From contig OY776216.1 of the NCBI GenBank assembly GCA_963675435.1, forward strand, positions 4,092,001 to 4,156,000: a stretch of DNA of 64,000 nucleotides, given 5' to 3'. Positions 53,895 through 62,862 of the stretch are shown one piece after another; the stretch's first letter is position 1; each line of letters opens with the position of its first letter. This DNA is from Saccharicrinis sp963675435 (GTDB lineage Bacteria; Bacteroidota; Bacteroidia; Bacteroidales; Marinilabiliaceae). Below the pieces are notes generated by a model, which was not told the DNA's origin, searched no databases, and saw only the letters and a program-made list of their open reading frames with translations. The position numbers and the translations under genes were made by a program.

Positions 53895-54407
53895 ATGAAC
53901 AAGACTAATTTAAACGTAACATTTGCTGGTAATCCAGTAACTATATTAGGAAATGAGATTAAAGTTGGTGACAAAGCTCCTGACTTTACAGTTATAAATG
54001 AGAAACTTGAGTCTGTTAAATTATCAGATTTTGATGGCAAAGTAAAAGTACTTGTTGTATATCCCTCAATTGATACTGGAGTTTGTGCAGCACAAAACAG
54101 AAAATTTAATGTAGAAGCAAATAGTTTAAAAGATGTTGCAGTACTTTCTATTTCTGTTGATCTACCGTTTGCTCAATCTCGCTTTTGTGGTGCTGAAGGA
54201 TTAGAAAACATTATTACTCTTTCAGACCACAAAGATTTAGATTTTGGTGAGAAATATGGCTTTGTAATTGAAGAATTCAGATTATTAACAAGAGGTACTG
54301 TTATTATTGATAAAGATAACACTGTAAAATACGTTGAGTATCTTCCTGAAATTACAAATGAACCAAATTACGATGCAGCTCTTAAAGCTGTTAAAGAGTT
54401 ACTATAA
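53895..54407 (+). CDS. tpx: Thiol peroxidase (atypical 2-Cys peroxiredoxin)
   Basis: Reduces hydroperoxides with thioredoxin as reductant. The 170-residue Tpx has the N-terminal VTFAGNPVTILGNEIKVGDKAPDF, the peroxidatic Cys in PSIDTGVCAAQNRKFN, and the resolving Cys in QSRFCGAEGL. The Tpx hallmark is SIDTxVC; here Gly replaces the usual Pro at the position before VC (DTGVC, usually DTPVC). It is monocistronic and ends at a strong terminator. Confidence 0.94.
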   Translation: MNKTNLNVTFAGNPVTILGNEIKVGDKAPDFTVINEKLESVKLSDFDGKVKVLVVYPSIDTGVCAAQNRKFNVEANSLKDVAVLSISVDLPFAQSRFCGAEGLENIITLSDHKDLDFGEKYGFVIEEFRLLTRGTVIIDKDNTVKYVEYLPEITNEPNYDAALKAVKELL

Positions 54408-54424
54408 AGTATCCACCCCATAAT

Positions 54425-54465
54425 AAAAAAGCTGCTTTGATTTAACCGTACAAAGCAGCTTTTTT
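54425..54465. terminator. Bidirectional terminator between tpx and hsp20
   Basis: Perfect 15-bp stem AAAAAAGCTGCTTTG / CAAAGCAGCTTTTTT with an 11-nt loop, giving U-runs in both directions. Confidence 0.9.
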
Positions 54466-54469
54466 TATC

Positions 54470-54937
54470 TCATTTTTTGAAAAATCGCTTTATTTTATCT
54501 TTTATTGATAGCTTATTTTTTAAGCTATTTGCAGTTTCTGAAGTTTCCTCTCCATATACGGGGATTTCTCTATATGCAATATCATATCCTATTTTAGGAA
54601 TACTAATATGTAAAACGCCATTTCTATATTTTGCTGAAATACGATCAGCGTCCATATCACTACTTAAATATGTTTCTTTAATAAAGTACGAATCTCTGTA
54701 ATGTTTATTCTTACTAAACAAACTACCATTCTTTTGATTATTTGTCCCTTCTATCCTTAGTCTATTTCCTTCAACCTTAATATTTAAGTTCCTTTTCTTA
54801 TAATTTGGAAGCTCATATTCTATACAATATGAATCTGGTAATTCTTTAATATTTTCAAATACTGAACTTCCATATATAACAGGTTCATATATGTCAAGGT
54901 CAAAAAAAGAATTATAACATGATATTAGTGTTTTCAT
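54470..54937 (-). CDS. Hsp20-like protein, divergent
   Basis: A 155-residue small heat-shock protein. The alpha-crystallin core runs from about 25 to 120 (YCIEYELPNYKKRNLNIKVEGNRLRIEG; KYRNGVLHISIPK), and REIPVY supplies the C-terminal I-x-I/V-like anchor. An extra basic tail (KLSIKDKIKRFFKK) is not typical of Hsp20 and may bind membrane or nucleic acid. It lies 116 bp downstream of the canonical Hsp20 gene on the same strand and may be a diverged duplicate. Confidence 0.85.
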   Translation of the reverse strand: MKTLISCYNSFFDLDIYEPVIYGSSVFENIKELPDSYCIEYELPNYKKRNLNIKVEGNRLRIEGTNNQKNGSLFSKNKHYRDSYFIKETYLSSDMDADRISAKYRNGVLHISIPKIGYDIAYREIPVYGEETSETANSLKNKLSIKDKIKRFFKK

Positions 54938-55053
54938 TTTTATAAAAGTTTAATGTTGACTAATACATAAATTCCTTTAAATCCTGTTTTTTTTAAGAAA
55001 GGGCAGATATAATCCGCCCTTAAAATCAGTATTAAAAATAGAAGTCAATACGA

Positions 55054-55506
55054 TTATTTAATTTCAATTTGTTTTGTTGGTTTTGGTTTTACTTCATCGC
55101 GTTTTGGTAAGCTAATATGAAGAATACCATTGTTATAATGAGCTTCTATTTTTTCAGCATCTACAATATTTTGAGCAACAGTAAATGATCTTTGGAATGA
55201 TTGATAACTAAATTCTCTTCGTGTTACTTTTTCTCCGTCTTTTTCTTCTTTTTCATTCTCTTTCTCTGAAGAAATGGTTAATCTACCATTGTCGTAATTA
55301 ACTGTAAAATCTTCTTTTGTAAGTCCGGGAGCTGCAACATCAATCAAGAACTCATTTTCATTTTCTTTTACATTTACAGCTGGTAATGTAGAATTTGTAC
55401 TTGAATAGTTTGAACTATTCCAATCCATCAATTCTCCATCAAAAAATCTATCTACTAATGAAGGAAATGATGGAATCCAATTGTTTGATAATTTTGCAAG
55501 TGTCAT
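55054..55506 (-). CDS. Small heat-shock protein Hsp20
   Basis: A 150-residue ATP-independent holdase. The N-terminus is aromatic (NNWIPSFPSLVDRFF), the alpha-crystallin domain spans about 45-140 (VNVKENENEFLIDVAAPGLTKEDF; AHYNNGILHISLPKRDE), and the C-terminal KQIEIK provides the I-x-I motif for oligomer contacts. I chose ATG 55506 (MTLAKLSNN) over 55521 because family members start MTL-type. Upstream TACCTTTG at 55584-55591 on the minus strand matches the -7 box. Confidence 0.92.
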   Translation of the reverse strand: MTLAKLSNNWIPSFPSLVDRFFDGELMDWNSSNYSSTNSTLPAVNVKENENEFLIDVAAPGLTKEDFTVNYDNGRLTISSEKENEKEEKDGEKVTRREFSYQSFQRSFTVAQNIVDAEKIEAHYNNGILHISLPKRDEVKPKPTKQIEIK

Positions 55507-55583
55507 AACTAAATCCTCCAATTATTTAATTCAACATTTAATTTATATTCACGTCTATATTCGATCAAATTAAATGCCGTAAA

Positions 55584-55591
55584 CAAAGGTA
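55584..55591 (-). promoter_or_regulatory. Candidate -7 box for hsp20
   Basis: TACCTTTG on the minus strand, 77 bp upstream of the hsp20 ATG, matches TAnnTTTG. No CIRCE element or other heat-shock operator is seen. Confidence 0.4.
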
Positions 55592-55761
55592 AAACACCTA
55601 CACAATTAGTAAAGAATTGTTTTTCAAGACATTATATAAAAACAGCATTTTTTATCAAAAAAACACCATATTTTCACAACGACAAAAAGACATTAAAACA
55701 CTAATCATTAAGCCTTTATGACATATTAAGATGTCATTTTTACAGTTTTATTAATATTATT

Positions 55762-57156
55762 TTAGTCCGAAATTTCGTTGGTATACTTATCGATAACGCA
55801 AGCAACGGATGCATCACCTGTTACGTTTACTGTTGTTCTAACCATATCCAAAATTCGGTCAACTGGTAAAATAATAGCAATCCAGGCGGGATTTAAACCT
55901 ACAGAATTCAAAACAATCATCAACATTACGATTCCTGCACTAGGAACTGCAGCAGAACCAATACTTGCTAGAGTTGCAGTTAAGACTACTGTTATTTGCT
56001 GCCCTAATGAAAGATTAATCAAGTGCATTTGAGCCAGAAAAACAACAGCCACGGCCTGATATAAACTGGTTCCATCCATATTTACTGTTGCTCCAATAGT
56101 GAGTACAAAACCAGCAGTCTTTTTGTCTACTCCAAGATTTTCCTCTACACATTCAAAAGTAACTGGAAGAGTTGCTGCACTTGAACTTGTAGAAAAAGCC
56201 AATGCCTGTGCCGGACTAATTCCTTTTAGAAAATCAAAAAACTTACGTTTAGGTACTAATAATTTAAGAATGGTAGGATATATTACAAAGGCCATCAGAA
56301 GAAGTCCAATTAACACAGTAAGTGCATACCACCCTAAACCTTTAAAAATCTCAACTATTTTAGCTGGATTATCACCTGCAATATTATTTACAACTCCTGC
56401 CATTAATGCAAAAACAAAAAATGGTGCCCCTTTCATGATGATATCTACCATTTTAATAAAAACTTCTGAAGCACCATCTACAAATTGAATAACAACCTGA
56501 GACTTATCAGAAGGGATATAAAGCAGTGCTATACCAAAAAAGATGGCAAAAAATATAATTTGCAACATGGATCCATTTCCAGCTAATGAGTCAAAAATAT
56601 TAACAGGTACTAAATCAACTAATGCTGCCAAAGGGCCATGCTTTTTAGCTGATTTGTATTTTGAAGTAACATCATCTTTTAATTCTTTTTGAAGCTGTTC
56701 CTTTTTCTTTTCAACCAAATCCTTATTGGCCAGGTCTTCTGATAATCGAATATCATCTCTTATCTCCACATTCTCATGCTGCGCCCATAGTTCGTATGCT
56801 ATTCTGTTTTCTATACGTACCTCATCAGAAAGTGCTTTTCCGGGTGAAAATAAATTAACTAATATTAATCCTAAGGAAACAGCCATAACTGTTGTAAATA
56901 AATACAGAATTAATGTTCTGATTCCTAATTTCCCCAGATCCTTTGGGTTACCCAAGCTAACTATTCCACTAATAATCGAAAAAAGAATTAAAGGTATTGC
57001 AATAAGCTTTAATAAGTTGATAAATATAGTACCAAATGGATCAACCCAGTCTCGTGTAAAGTCCTGCCATCCTAAATATCCAGAAATAACCGCCCAAAGA
57101 GCACCAAACACAATTCCAAAAATTATTTTAACATAAAGGGGAATGTTCTTCATCAT
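55762..57156 (-). CDS. Dicarboxylate/amino acid:cation symporter (DAACS family)
   Basis: A 464-residue sodium- or proton-coupled transporter of the GltP/DctA fold. Visible are the hairpin serine motif FSTSSSAATLPVTFECVEENLGVDKK (shown in part as SSSAATLPVTF), the TIGATVNMDGTSLYQ motif, and eight or so hydrophobic segments. Between about residues 110 and 175 is a long, highly charged loop (ENVEIRDDIRLSEDL, VEKKKEQLQKELKDD) absent from standard GltP. Substrate is probably glutamate, aspartate or C4-dicarboxylate. The gene is monocistronic on the minus strand. Confidence 0.92.
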   Translation of the reverse strand: MMKNIPLYVKIIFGIVFGALWAVISGYLGWQDFTRDWVDPFGTIFINLLKLIAIPLILFSIISGIVSLGNPKDLGKLGIRTLILYLFTTVMAVSLGLILVNLFSPGKALSDEVRIENRIAYELWAQHENVEIRDDIRLSEDLANKDLVEKKKEQLQKELKDDVTSKYKSAKKHGPLAALVDLVPVNIFDSLAGNGSMLQIIFFAIFFGIALLYIPSDKSQVVIQFVDGASEVFIKMVDIIMKGAPFFVFALMAGVVNNIAGDNPAKIVEIFKGLGWYALTVLIGLLLMAFVIYPTILKLLVPKRKFFDFLKGISPAQALAFSTSSSAATLPVTFECVEENLGVDKKTAGFVLTIGATVNMDGTSLYQAVAVVFLAQMHLINLSLGQQITVVLTATLASIGSAAVPSAGIVMLMIVLNSVGLNPAWIAIILPVDRILDMVRTTVNVTGDASVACVIDKYTNEISD

Positions 57157-57229
57157 TATTTACAGAGGTTTTGAGAAAAAAGAAAAAAGATAATAGAAAA
57201 TCTATTATCTCCTGAAATCAAATCTTTAT

Positions 57230-58306
57230 TTAAGAATACATTTTATTCAAATATATCATATCAACCATAACCATAGCGGCCATTGCTTCAACAATAGGCA
57301 CGGCTCTTGGTAATACACAAGGATCATGACGACCTGTTACTGTAGATACGATCTCTTCTCCTTGTTTATTGACTGTATTTTGTTCTTTTAAAATGGTTGC
57401 AATAGGCTTAAATGCAATATTCATATAAACATCTTCTCCATTGGTAATTCCACCTTGTACCCCTCCTGAACGATTAGTTTTTGTGCGGATTTGATCTCCA
57501 TCCATAAAAAACTCATCATTATGCTGAGATCCTTTTAATTCTGTAGCTTTAAAACCTAAACCATACTCAAAACCTTTTACAGCGTTAATTCCCAACATGG
57601 CTTTTCCCATCTGAGCATGAAATTTATCAAAAACAGGCTCTCCTAATCCAATAGGTGCATTTTTAACCACACATGTAATAACTCCTCCAACAGAATCCTT
57701 AGCTCTTCTAACCTGATCAATGTAGTCAATCATTTTATCAGCTACTTCTTCATCGGGGCAACGAACAATATTACTTTCTATCTTTGACAGATCTAGTTCA
57801 TTATAGGATTTTTCAAGCTTTATACCGCCTACTTGTGAGGTATATGCAGCAATTTCTACCCCATACTTCTTTAAAATAAGTTTTGCAATAGCTCCGGCAA
57901 CTACACGGGCAATCGTTTCACGAGCCGAAGAGCGACCTCCTCCCCTATAATCCCGAATTCCGTATTTACTTTGGTAAGTATAATCTGCATGAGATGGACG
58001 ATAAACATCCTTGATATTGCCATAATCTTTTGAACGTTGATCGGCATTCCAAATTACAAAACCGATTGGTGTTCCGGTTGCTATTCCATCTAAAACACCT
58101 GAAAGAAGCTCAACCTTATCTTTTTCATCTCTTGGTGTTGTGATTGCACTCTGTCCTGGCCTACGACGATTCAGTTCTCCCTGAATAAAATCCATATCCA
58201 ATTCCAAACCAGGCATAACGCCTTCTATTACACCACCAACTGCCTTACCATGAGATTCTCCAAAAGACGTTAGTTTAAAAAACTGACCAAAAGAATTACC
58301 TGCCAT
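57230..58306 (-). CDS. aroC: Chorismate synthase
   Basis: Last step of the shikimate pathway, forming chorismate from EPSP with reduced FMN. The 358-residue protein shows SFGESHGKAVGGVIEG, RRPGQSAITTPRDEKD, GGGRSSARETIARVVAGAIAK and the FMN-binding SGGVQGGITNGEDV. Length and motifs are full. It is separated from aroE by 53 kb. It lies 73 bp upstream of the DAACS gene on the same strand. Confidence 0.96.
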   Translation of the reverse strand: MAGNSFGQFFKLTSFGESHGKAVGGVIEGVMPGLELDMDFIQGELNRRRPGQSAITTPRDEKDKVELLSGVLDGIATGTPIGFVIWNADQRSKDYGNIKDVYRPSHADYTYQSKYGIRDYRGGGRSSARETIARVVAGAIAKLILKKYGVEIAAYTSQVGGIKLEKSYNELDLSKIESNIVRCPDEEVADKMIDYIDQVRRAKDSVGGVITCVVKNAPIGLGEPVFDKFHAQMGKAMLGINAVKGFEYGLGFKATELKGSQHNDEFFMDGDQIRTKTNRSGGVQGGITNGEDVYMNIAFKPIATILKEQNTVNKQGEEIVSTVTGRHDPCVLPRAVPIVEAMAAMVMVDMIYLNKMYS

Positions 58307-58477
58307 ATTTATATAAATTATAGATTAATGATAAAACCTACAGTTACAATTATAAAATCAAACACTGTAGCAAATCTTAATCTTTATTGAACGCTTAAAT
58401 AATTTATTTTTATGATTTAAATCACAAAAATAAAAAAGTTATTGTATATAACCCTGTTCCGAAAGGTTATTAAAATG

Positions 58478-58511
58478 AAAAAGCCTATTTTCAACTGAAA
58501 ACAGGCTTTTT
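58478..58511. terminator. Terminator after the FKBP gene
   Basis: Stem AAAAAGCCT / AGGCTTTTT extended by TTTTC / GAAAA with one mismatch pair; U-runs on both strands. It lies 60 bp past the FKBP stop. Confidence 0.8.
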
Positions 58512-58571
58512 CTAATATTTTTAATGATCAAAATTTAAAAGGATGTTTTGATCTTAAATTCTTTCTGCAAA

Positions 58572-59159
58572 TCAAGAACATCCACAACCACCTGATCCAG
58601 AACCATCTGAACCACAAGCACCGCTTTCACATCCGGTTTGTTCACCATCGCCACAACCGCAACCAGAACCACAACCACCACCTACTACAGCCATGATTTC
58701 TTCGTCTGTTGCCTCACGAACCTCATTAATTGCTCCCGAGAAAAATAAATCATCGCCAGCTAAAGGATGGTTAAAATCCATTTTTACAGTTTCATCAGTA
58801 ATATCTAATACGATTCCGTTCAAACGATTTCCTTGAGCATCTTGCATTGGCACCATGTTTCCAACTTTAATTAAGTCTTCATCCATTTTACCTTCTACTT
58901 CAAATATATTTCTTGGAATACTTACTTTTGCTTCCTCATTTACTTGACCATAAGCCTCATCAGCTTTAAGCTCAAATTTAAATTCCTCACCAACTTTTAA
59001 ACCTTCTAATTTATCTTCGAACATTTGAAGCATTCTTCCTGTTCCAAAAATAAACTCAAGAGGCTTTTCTTCAGTAGTCTCTTCTACAATCTCCCCCTCA
59101 AACCCATTCAATCGTAACACATAAGAAAGAGTTACCATTTTGTTTCTTGAAATTTCCAT
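58572..59159 (-). CDS. SlyD-like FKBP peptidyl-prolyl isomerase
   Basis: A 195-residue cis-trans prolyl isomerase with the SlyD layout: FKBP halves around an insert-in-flap domain (about 65-120), the KVGEEFKFELKADEAYGQ motif, and MDFNHPLAGDDLFFSG closing the FKBP fold. The tail (about 160-195) has seven cysteines in Gly/Ser-rich sequence (GGCGSGCGCG, GACGSDGSGSGG) but no His, unlike the His-rich nickel-binding tail of E. coli SlyD. The ATG at 59159 gives MEISRNKMVTLSY, the usual SlyD start. A metal-handling role is inference from the tail. Confidence 0.92.
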   Translation of the reverse strand: MEISRNKMVTLSYVLRLNGFEGEIVEETTEEKPLEFIFGTGRMLQMFEDKLEGLKVGEEFKFELKADEAYGQVNEEAKVSIPRNIFEVEGKMDEDLIKVGNMVPMQDAQGNRLNGIVLDITDETVKMDFNHPLAGDDLFFSGAINEVREATDEEIMAVVGGGCGSGCGCGDGEQTGCESGACGSDGSGSGGCGCS

Positions 59160-59308
59160 ATGTATTTCTTTTAATAATTTCTGTATCAAACATCTTTATG
59201 CAAAGAAAAGGAGTTTTTTAAAATAAACAAAAATTACGCTTACAAAAAAAGACTTAAAAATCCGAAATTAAATCGCTACATCCCTTAGCATATCTGTAAT
59301 GCAAATAT

Positions 59309-61249
59309 TTAAAAGGCATTAAGTGTATTAAAACATTTTGAATACTTTAACATTTGCTCTGTATAATTTGTATTATAATCTACTATAACATCAACAACTT
59401 CATCACCTTCATATGCTAAAGTCATGTTAGGATTCAGAAATCCTGTAAATGGTGGCACTTTCAATTTTTCAAATCTATCTAAAACCTCTTTATGTAAATC
59501 ATAATCAATTTCAACACCATATCCCTCTACAATATTTTTTGCAGCTTCATAATCCCCTTCTGATTTTATTCGCTGAATTTCATTTAATAATTCACCAAAT
59601 AGTTCATGTAATTTGTCATAATCTTGAATAACGAAATAAGTTTTACCTTCTTTCGTTATTTTTCTAACTACCTCATTATTCCCTTTTTCAAACACCCATT
59701 TACAAATAAGCTGACGATTTCGCATATGTGCTTGCTCGACCTTATGTCCTAGTTTAATCCTTGTAATTTGCGTTAATAATCCATTACGTAAATATCCATT
59801 ATAATGTGCTTTAGCAGCGTCTAAATCAGGAATTAAACCTAACTCGAGGGCTTTAGGATGATACATGTAATATAAACCATATAAATCAGCTCTGGTTTCT
59901 TCAATTACTGAGCCAAACGACTTTAATGAATCAGATGTAATTCCAGGTAACATCTTACCAGAACCATGACCTACACATTCGTGCAAATGCGTATGTAAAT
60001 TATCAGAAACAGATCCATATTGTTTTTCTAATTCCACTTCCTTTTCTGAAAAACTAAATTCCTCTGAAAAACCGGTACTCAAAGATGCTTTATGATGTGC
60101 ATTTGAAATATTGGTTAGGGTAACTGATTTCGATCCATGTTCTTCTCTGATCCACTCTGCATTTGGCAAGTTAATACCCAATGGACTTGCAGGGTAACAA
60201 TCACCTCCTAGAGTTACAGCATTAATAGCTTTTAATGAAATACCAATAATTTCTTCTTTCTTAAATTTGGAATCTACAGGAGCATATTTTTCAAACCAAT
60301 TAGCATTTTCAGCTATAACCTCAGCTCTTTGGGTCTCTTCCTCATCTTTAATTTGAACCACACCTTCCCAAGTTGCTTTCATTCCCATAGGATCACCATA
60401 GGTTTCAATAAAACCATTGATAAAATCAACATCTCCGGAAAGAGCTTTTACCCATAGTATATTGAATTCATCAAAGGATTCAAGATCGCCTGTGGAATAA
60501 AATTTAATGAGTGAATCAATAATTTGAACCTGCTCCTCATTTTCAGCATAACTTTTGGCTTTTTCAAGATTCTTAACAATCACTTCAATTGCAGATCCAT
60601 ATAAGCCACCCACTCTATATACTTTTTCCTCTACTTCAGTTCCTTTTACAAGCTTTGAATTTAAGCCAAAAGATATCTTTTTATTAGGAGCAGTTTCCTT
60701 TTGCTTTTTATAAAATCCCTCTACCTCAACCTGATTGACTCCTTCATAAAAATTGTTTGCAGATGTGGTAATCAAATCTAATTCTGGATTTGTATTTACT
60801 CTTTTTGCACAAAATTCGGGATCGAAAATTAATTGAAGTAATATCTGAATTTTTTCAGTTTTTAAATGCTCGTCTGTAATATTATTTTCTCCAGCATTTA
60901 GTTTATTAAGCCAACCTATGAATGTTTTCTGACTAAAAGAAGGTGTAAACTTATCTGTACTATAATGATGGTGAGGACCTGAGGCAAACCACACCTTTTT
61001 TAGGTAAACTAAAAAATCTTCCCATTCTGGATTTTCATGATCATCTACTCCTACTAGAATAGCCTCAAGAATATCACGAAGATATAAGTTATACTTGCCA
61101 TGTTGATCCCATAAAATATCTCTACCTGCTATTGTAGCCTGACTTAAATAATAGATATATAATTTATTTTTAAGTTCTATATTTTTAAATCCAGGTATCT
61201 CATACCTTAGAATTTTTATATCATCAAATTTTTCTGCGAAAACTTCCAT
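59309..61249 (-). CDS. Dipeptidyl peptidase III (M49 family)
   Basis: A 646-residue zinc peptidase that removes dipeptides from peptide N-termini. The M49 motif HExxGH is at 423-428 (HECVGHGSGKML) and the EExRAD motif at 450-455 (EETRAD), giving the third ligand. Length fits cytosolic bacterial DPP III; there is no signal peptide, whereas some Bacteroides orthologues carry one. It lies 62 bp downstream of an unknown secreted-protein gene on the same strand and is probably cotranscribed with it. Confidence 0.93.
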   Translation of the reverse strand: MEVFAEKFDDIKILRYEIPGFKNIELKNKLYIYYLSQATIAGRDILWDQHGKYNLYLRDILEAILVGVDDHENPEWEDFLVYLKKVWFASGPHHHYSTDKFTPSFSQKTFIGWLNKLNAGENNITDEHLKTEKIQILLQLIFDPEFCAKRVNTNPELDLITTSANNFYEGVNQVEVEGFYKKQKETAPNKKISFGLNSKLVKGTEVEEKVYRVGGLYGSAIEVIVKNLEKAKSYAENEEQVQIIDSLIKFYSTGDLESFDEFNILWVKALSGDVDFINGFIETYGDPMGMKATWEGVVQIKDEEETQRAEVIAENANWFEKYAPVDSKFKKEEIIGISLKAINAVTLGGDCYPASPLGINLPNAEWIREEHGSKSVTLTNISNAHHKASLSTGFSEEFSFSEKEVELEKQYGSVSDNLHTHLHECVGHGSGKMLPGITSDSLKSFGSVIEETRADLYGLYYMYHPKALELGLIPDLDAAKAHYNGYLRNGLLTQITRIKLGHKVEQAHMRNRQLICKWVFEKGNNEVVRKITKEGKTYFVIQDYDKLHELFGELLNEIQRIKSEGDYEAAKNIVEGYGVEIDYDLHKEVLDRFEKLKVPPFTGFLNPNMTLAYEGDEVVDVIVDYNTNYTEQMLKYSKCFNTLNAF

Positions 61250-61311
61250 ATTTTATAATTTCAATAAAAATTATCTTCTGAACTCTATTGTTACATAAAC
61301 AATGTTGATTA

Positions 61312-62556
61312 CTAATGGTTTCCTGTAGATCTAACATCCACATCTTTATGAAGTACCCATCTACCTTTTTCAAGCACGTAACTATCATAGGAAAAATCAG
61401 GACCATACATACGGTAATTACCTTTATACAAACTACTTGGAGGAGACAAGTGATCTAAAACAAAACGTTCATTGTGCTTTTCATATTTCAACATCATATT
61501 GGTACTAGCTGAATATTCAAAAACTAGTCTTTTATCAATGACTCTATCTTGTTGAAATACTGAATATCCAAATTTTGGTGTTGCATTATTAACCACAATC
61601 AAAGGGTCAACAACTTTTTTCTTAGTCATTTCATCATTAGGTTTAAAACCAATTAAGGCATAATACACTCCATAGTTTTTATCTTTTACTGAAATCATAT
61701 CATAATACACCGCTCCGTACCATTTACGCGGCGTTAGAACTGCTTTTTCCGGAGAACGCATTTTATCTGAACCATCATGTAATTCATAATATTTTATTTC
61801 ACCATCTTTATTTTTGGTAACAACAGCTCCGTAAAACTTGTGATTAGAATCTGGTAAAGGAATATTCCAGGTACAAACTTTTACCTTTTTATCTTCAGAT
61901 ATTAAGGTGGATATTCTTGTTAGCCCTTTAAAACTATCATTAAAATATTCTTTATTTGCCCATAATACCTTCATCCTATCAATGATTGAATCATTAAGTG
62001 CTAGTTTTTCTTCTTCTGTTTCTCTTAGCAGTATCTGTTCAAACATACATATTGATGCAATATCTCTATATTCACGATATATCTTACCATCGGCTTTGAA
62101 AGAAAATGTTAAAGGATATAAATCCAACTCTCCTTCTGTTAGTCTTGATAAATGCAATCTGAACTCGCCAACTCCTCTTTTATCTTTATGTGAAAAACTT
62201 TTATCATGGAAATGTAGAACCTGCCTGTTATAAACACCACCAAATACAATATACCAATCTAATCGGTATACAATACCATCTTTATATGTGTTGTAGTAAA
62301 AAACCCTGTATTTTGAATCACTTGACTTTGTAACTTGAATATAAGCCGAATCAGGTATTGAAATGTCTTCGTTATATGTTTTCAAAAATGTACTAAACAC
62401 TTTCTTAAATTCAGCCAACTGATATTCTTTTTCGTGCGGATCATCCAAAAGAGAAATATCTCTCACCCTTTTCTCTAGGTCTTCCATTTTTAGTTGGGCA
62501 TAAGATATGCTTCCTCCTAATAAAAAAAACAAAACCACTAGCCTACATATGTACAT
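61312..62556 (-). CDS. Hypothetical secreted protein, 414 aa
   Basis: I do not recognise a family. The protein opens with a signal peptide (MYICRLVVLFFLLGGSISYA, cleavage likely before Gln) and is otherwise soluble, beta-rich and basic/aromatic, for example TPRKWYGAVYYDMISVKDKNY and TPKFGYSVFQQDRVIDKRLVFEY shown only in part here. It should be periplasmic or exported. It lies 62 bp upstream of the DPP III gene, so a joint role in peptide use is possible but unproven. Confidence 0.75.
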   Translation of the reverse strand: MYICRLVVLFFLLGGSISYAQLKMEDLEKRVRDISLLDDPHEKEYQLAEFKKVFSTFLKTYNEDISIPDSAYIQVTKSSDSKYRVFYYNTYKDGIVYRLDWYIVFGGVYNRQVLHFHDKSFSHKDKRGVGEFRLHLSRLTEGELDLYPLTFSFKADGKIYREYRDIASICMFEQILLRETEEEKLALNDSIIDRMKVLWANKEYFNDSFKGLTRISTLISEDKKVKVCTWNIPLPDSNHKFYGAVVTKNKDGEIKYYELHDGSDKMRSPEKAVLTPRKWYGAVYYDMISVKDKNYGVYYALIGFKPNDEMTKKKVVDPLIVVNNATPKFGYSVFQQDRVIDKRLVFEYSASTNMMLKYEKHNERFVLDHLSPPSSLYKGNYRMYGPDFSYDSYVLEKGRWVLHKDVDVRSTGNH

Positions 62557-62571
62557 TGTTGTATATTTTAA

Positions 62572-62579
62572 TATATTTG
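62572..62579 (+). promoter_or_regulatory. Candidate -7 box for DUF6132
   Basis: TATATTTG, 24 bp before the ATG, matches TAnnTTTG, with TTG about 18 bp upstream. Confidence 0.45.
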
Positions 62580-62603
62580 TGAAAATATTTATACTTCGAA
62601 AAT

Positions 62604-62795
62604 ATGAAGATTTGGGAAAAAATAAAAAGGCAAAATTTTAAAAAGCTTGCTCTTGGGATTATTATAGGTGGATTGGCTGGGTATGCCTATTATTATTTTG
62701 TTGGATGTAATTCAGGGACATGCCCCATTACATCAAACCCAATAAATAGTATACTTTATGGCTCTTTTGCCGGACTTGTAATAACTGTTAAATAA
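62604..62795 (+). CDS. DUF6132 family small membrane protein
   Basis: A 63-residue membrane protein with two hydrophobic segments around a GCNSGTCPITSNPINS loop, the signature of the DUF6132 family. The two cysteines of the loop (CNSGTC) are conserved in the family and could be redox-active or bind a metal; relatives often sit near rhodanese or thioredoxin genes, but none is here. It diverges from the secreted-protein gene and ends at a bidirectional terminator. Confidence 0.85.
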   Translation: MKIWEKIKRQNFKKLALGIIIGGLAGYAYYYFVGCNSGTCPITSNPINSILYGSFAGLVITVK

Positions 62796-62803
62796 TAAAA
62801 AAA

Positions 62804-62838
62804 CAACCTGAATTCGAAATAACATCGAATTCAGGTTG
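62804..62838. terminator. Bidirectional terminator between DUF6132 and tdh
   Basis: Perfect 14-bp stem CAACCTGAATTCGA / TCGAATTCAGGTTG with a 7-nt loop. A-run on the left gives a U-run for tdh; the right side (ATATTTATACTTTTATTTT) is T-rich for DUF6132. Confidence 0.8.
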
Positions 62839-62862
62839 ATATTTATACTTTTATTTTAAAAT

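Noticed and set aside
55004..55022. GGGCAG/CCGCCC hairpin between the two hsp20 genes as terminator
   Set aside because: Short, imperfect stem with no U-run on the minus strand; left unannotated.
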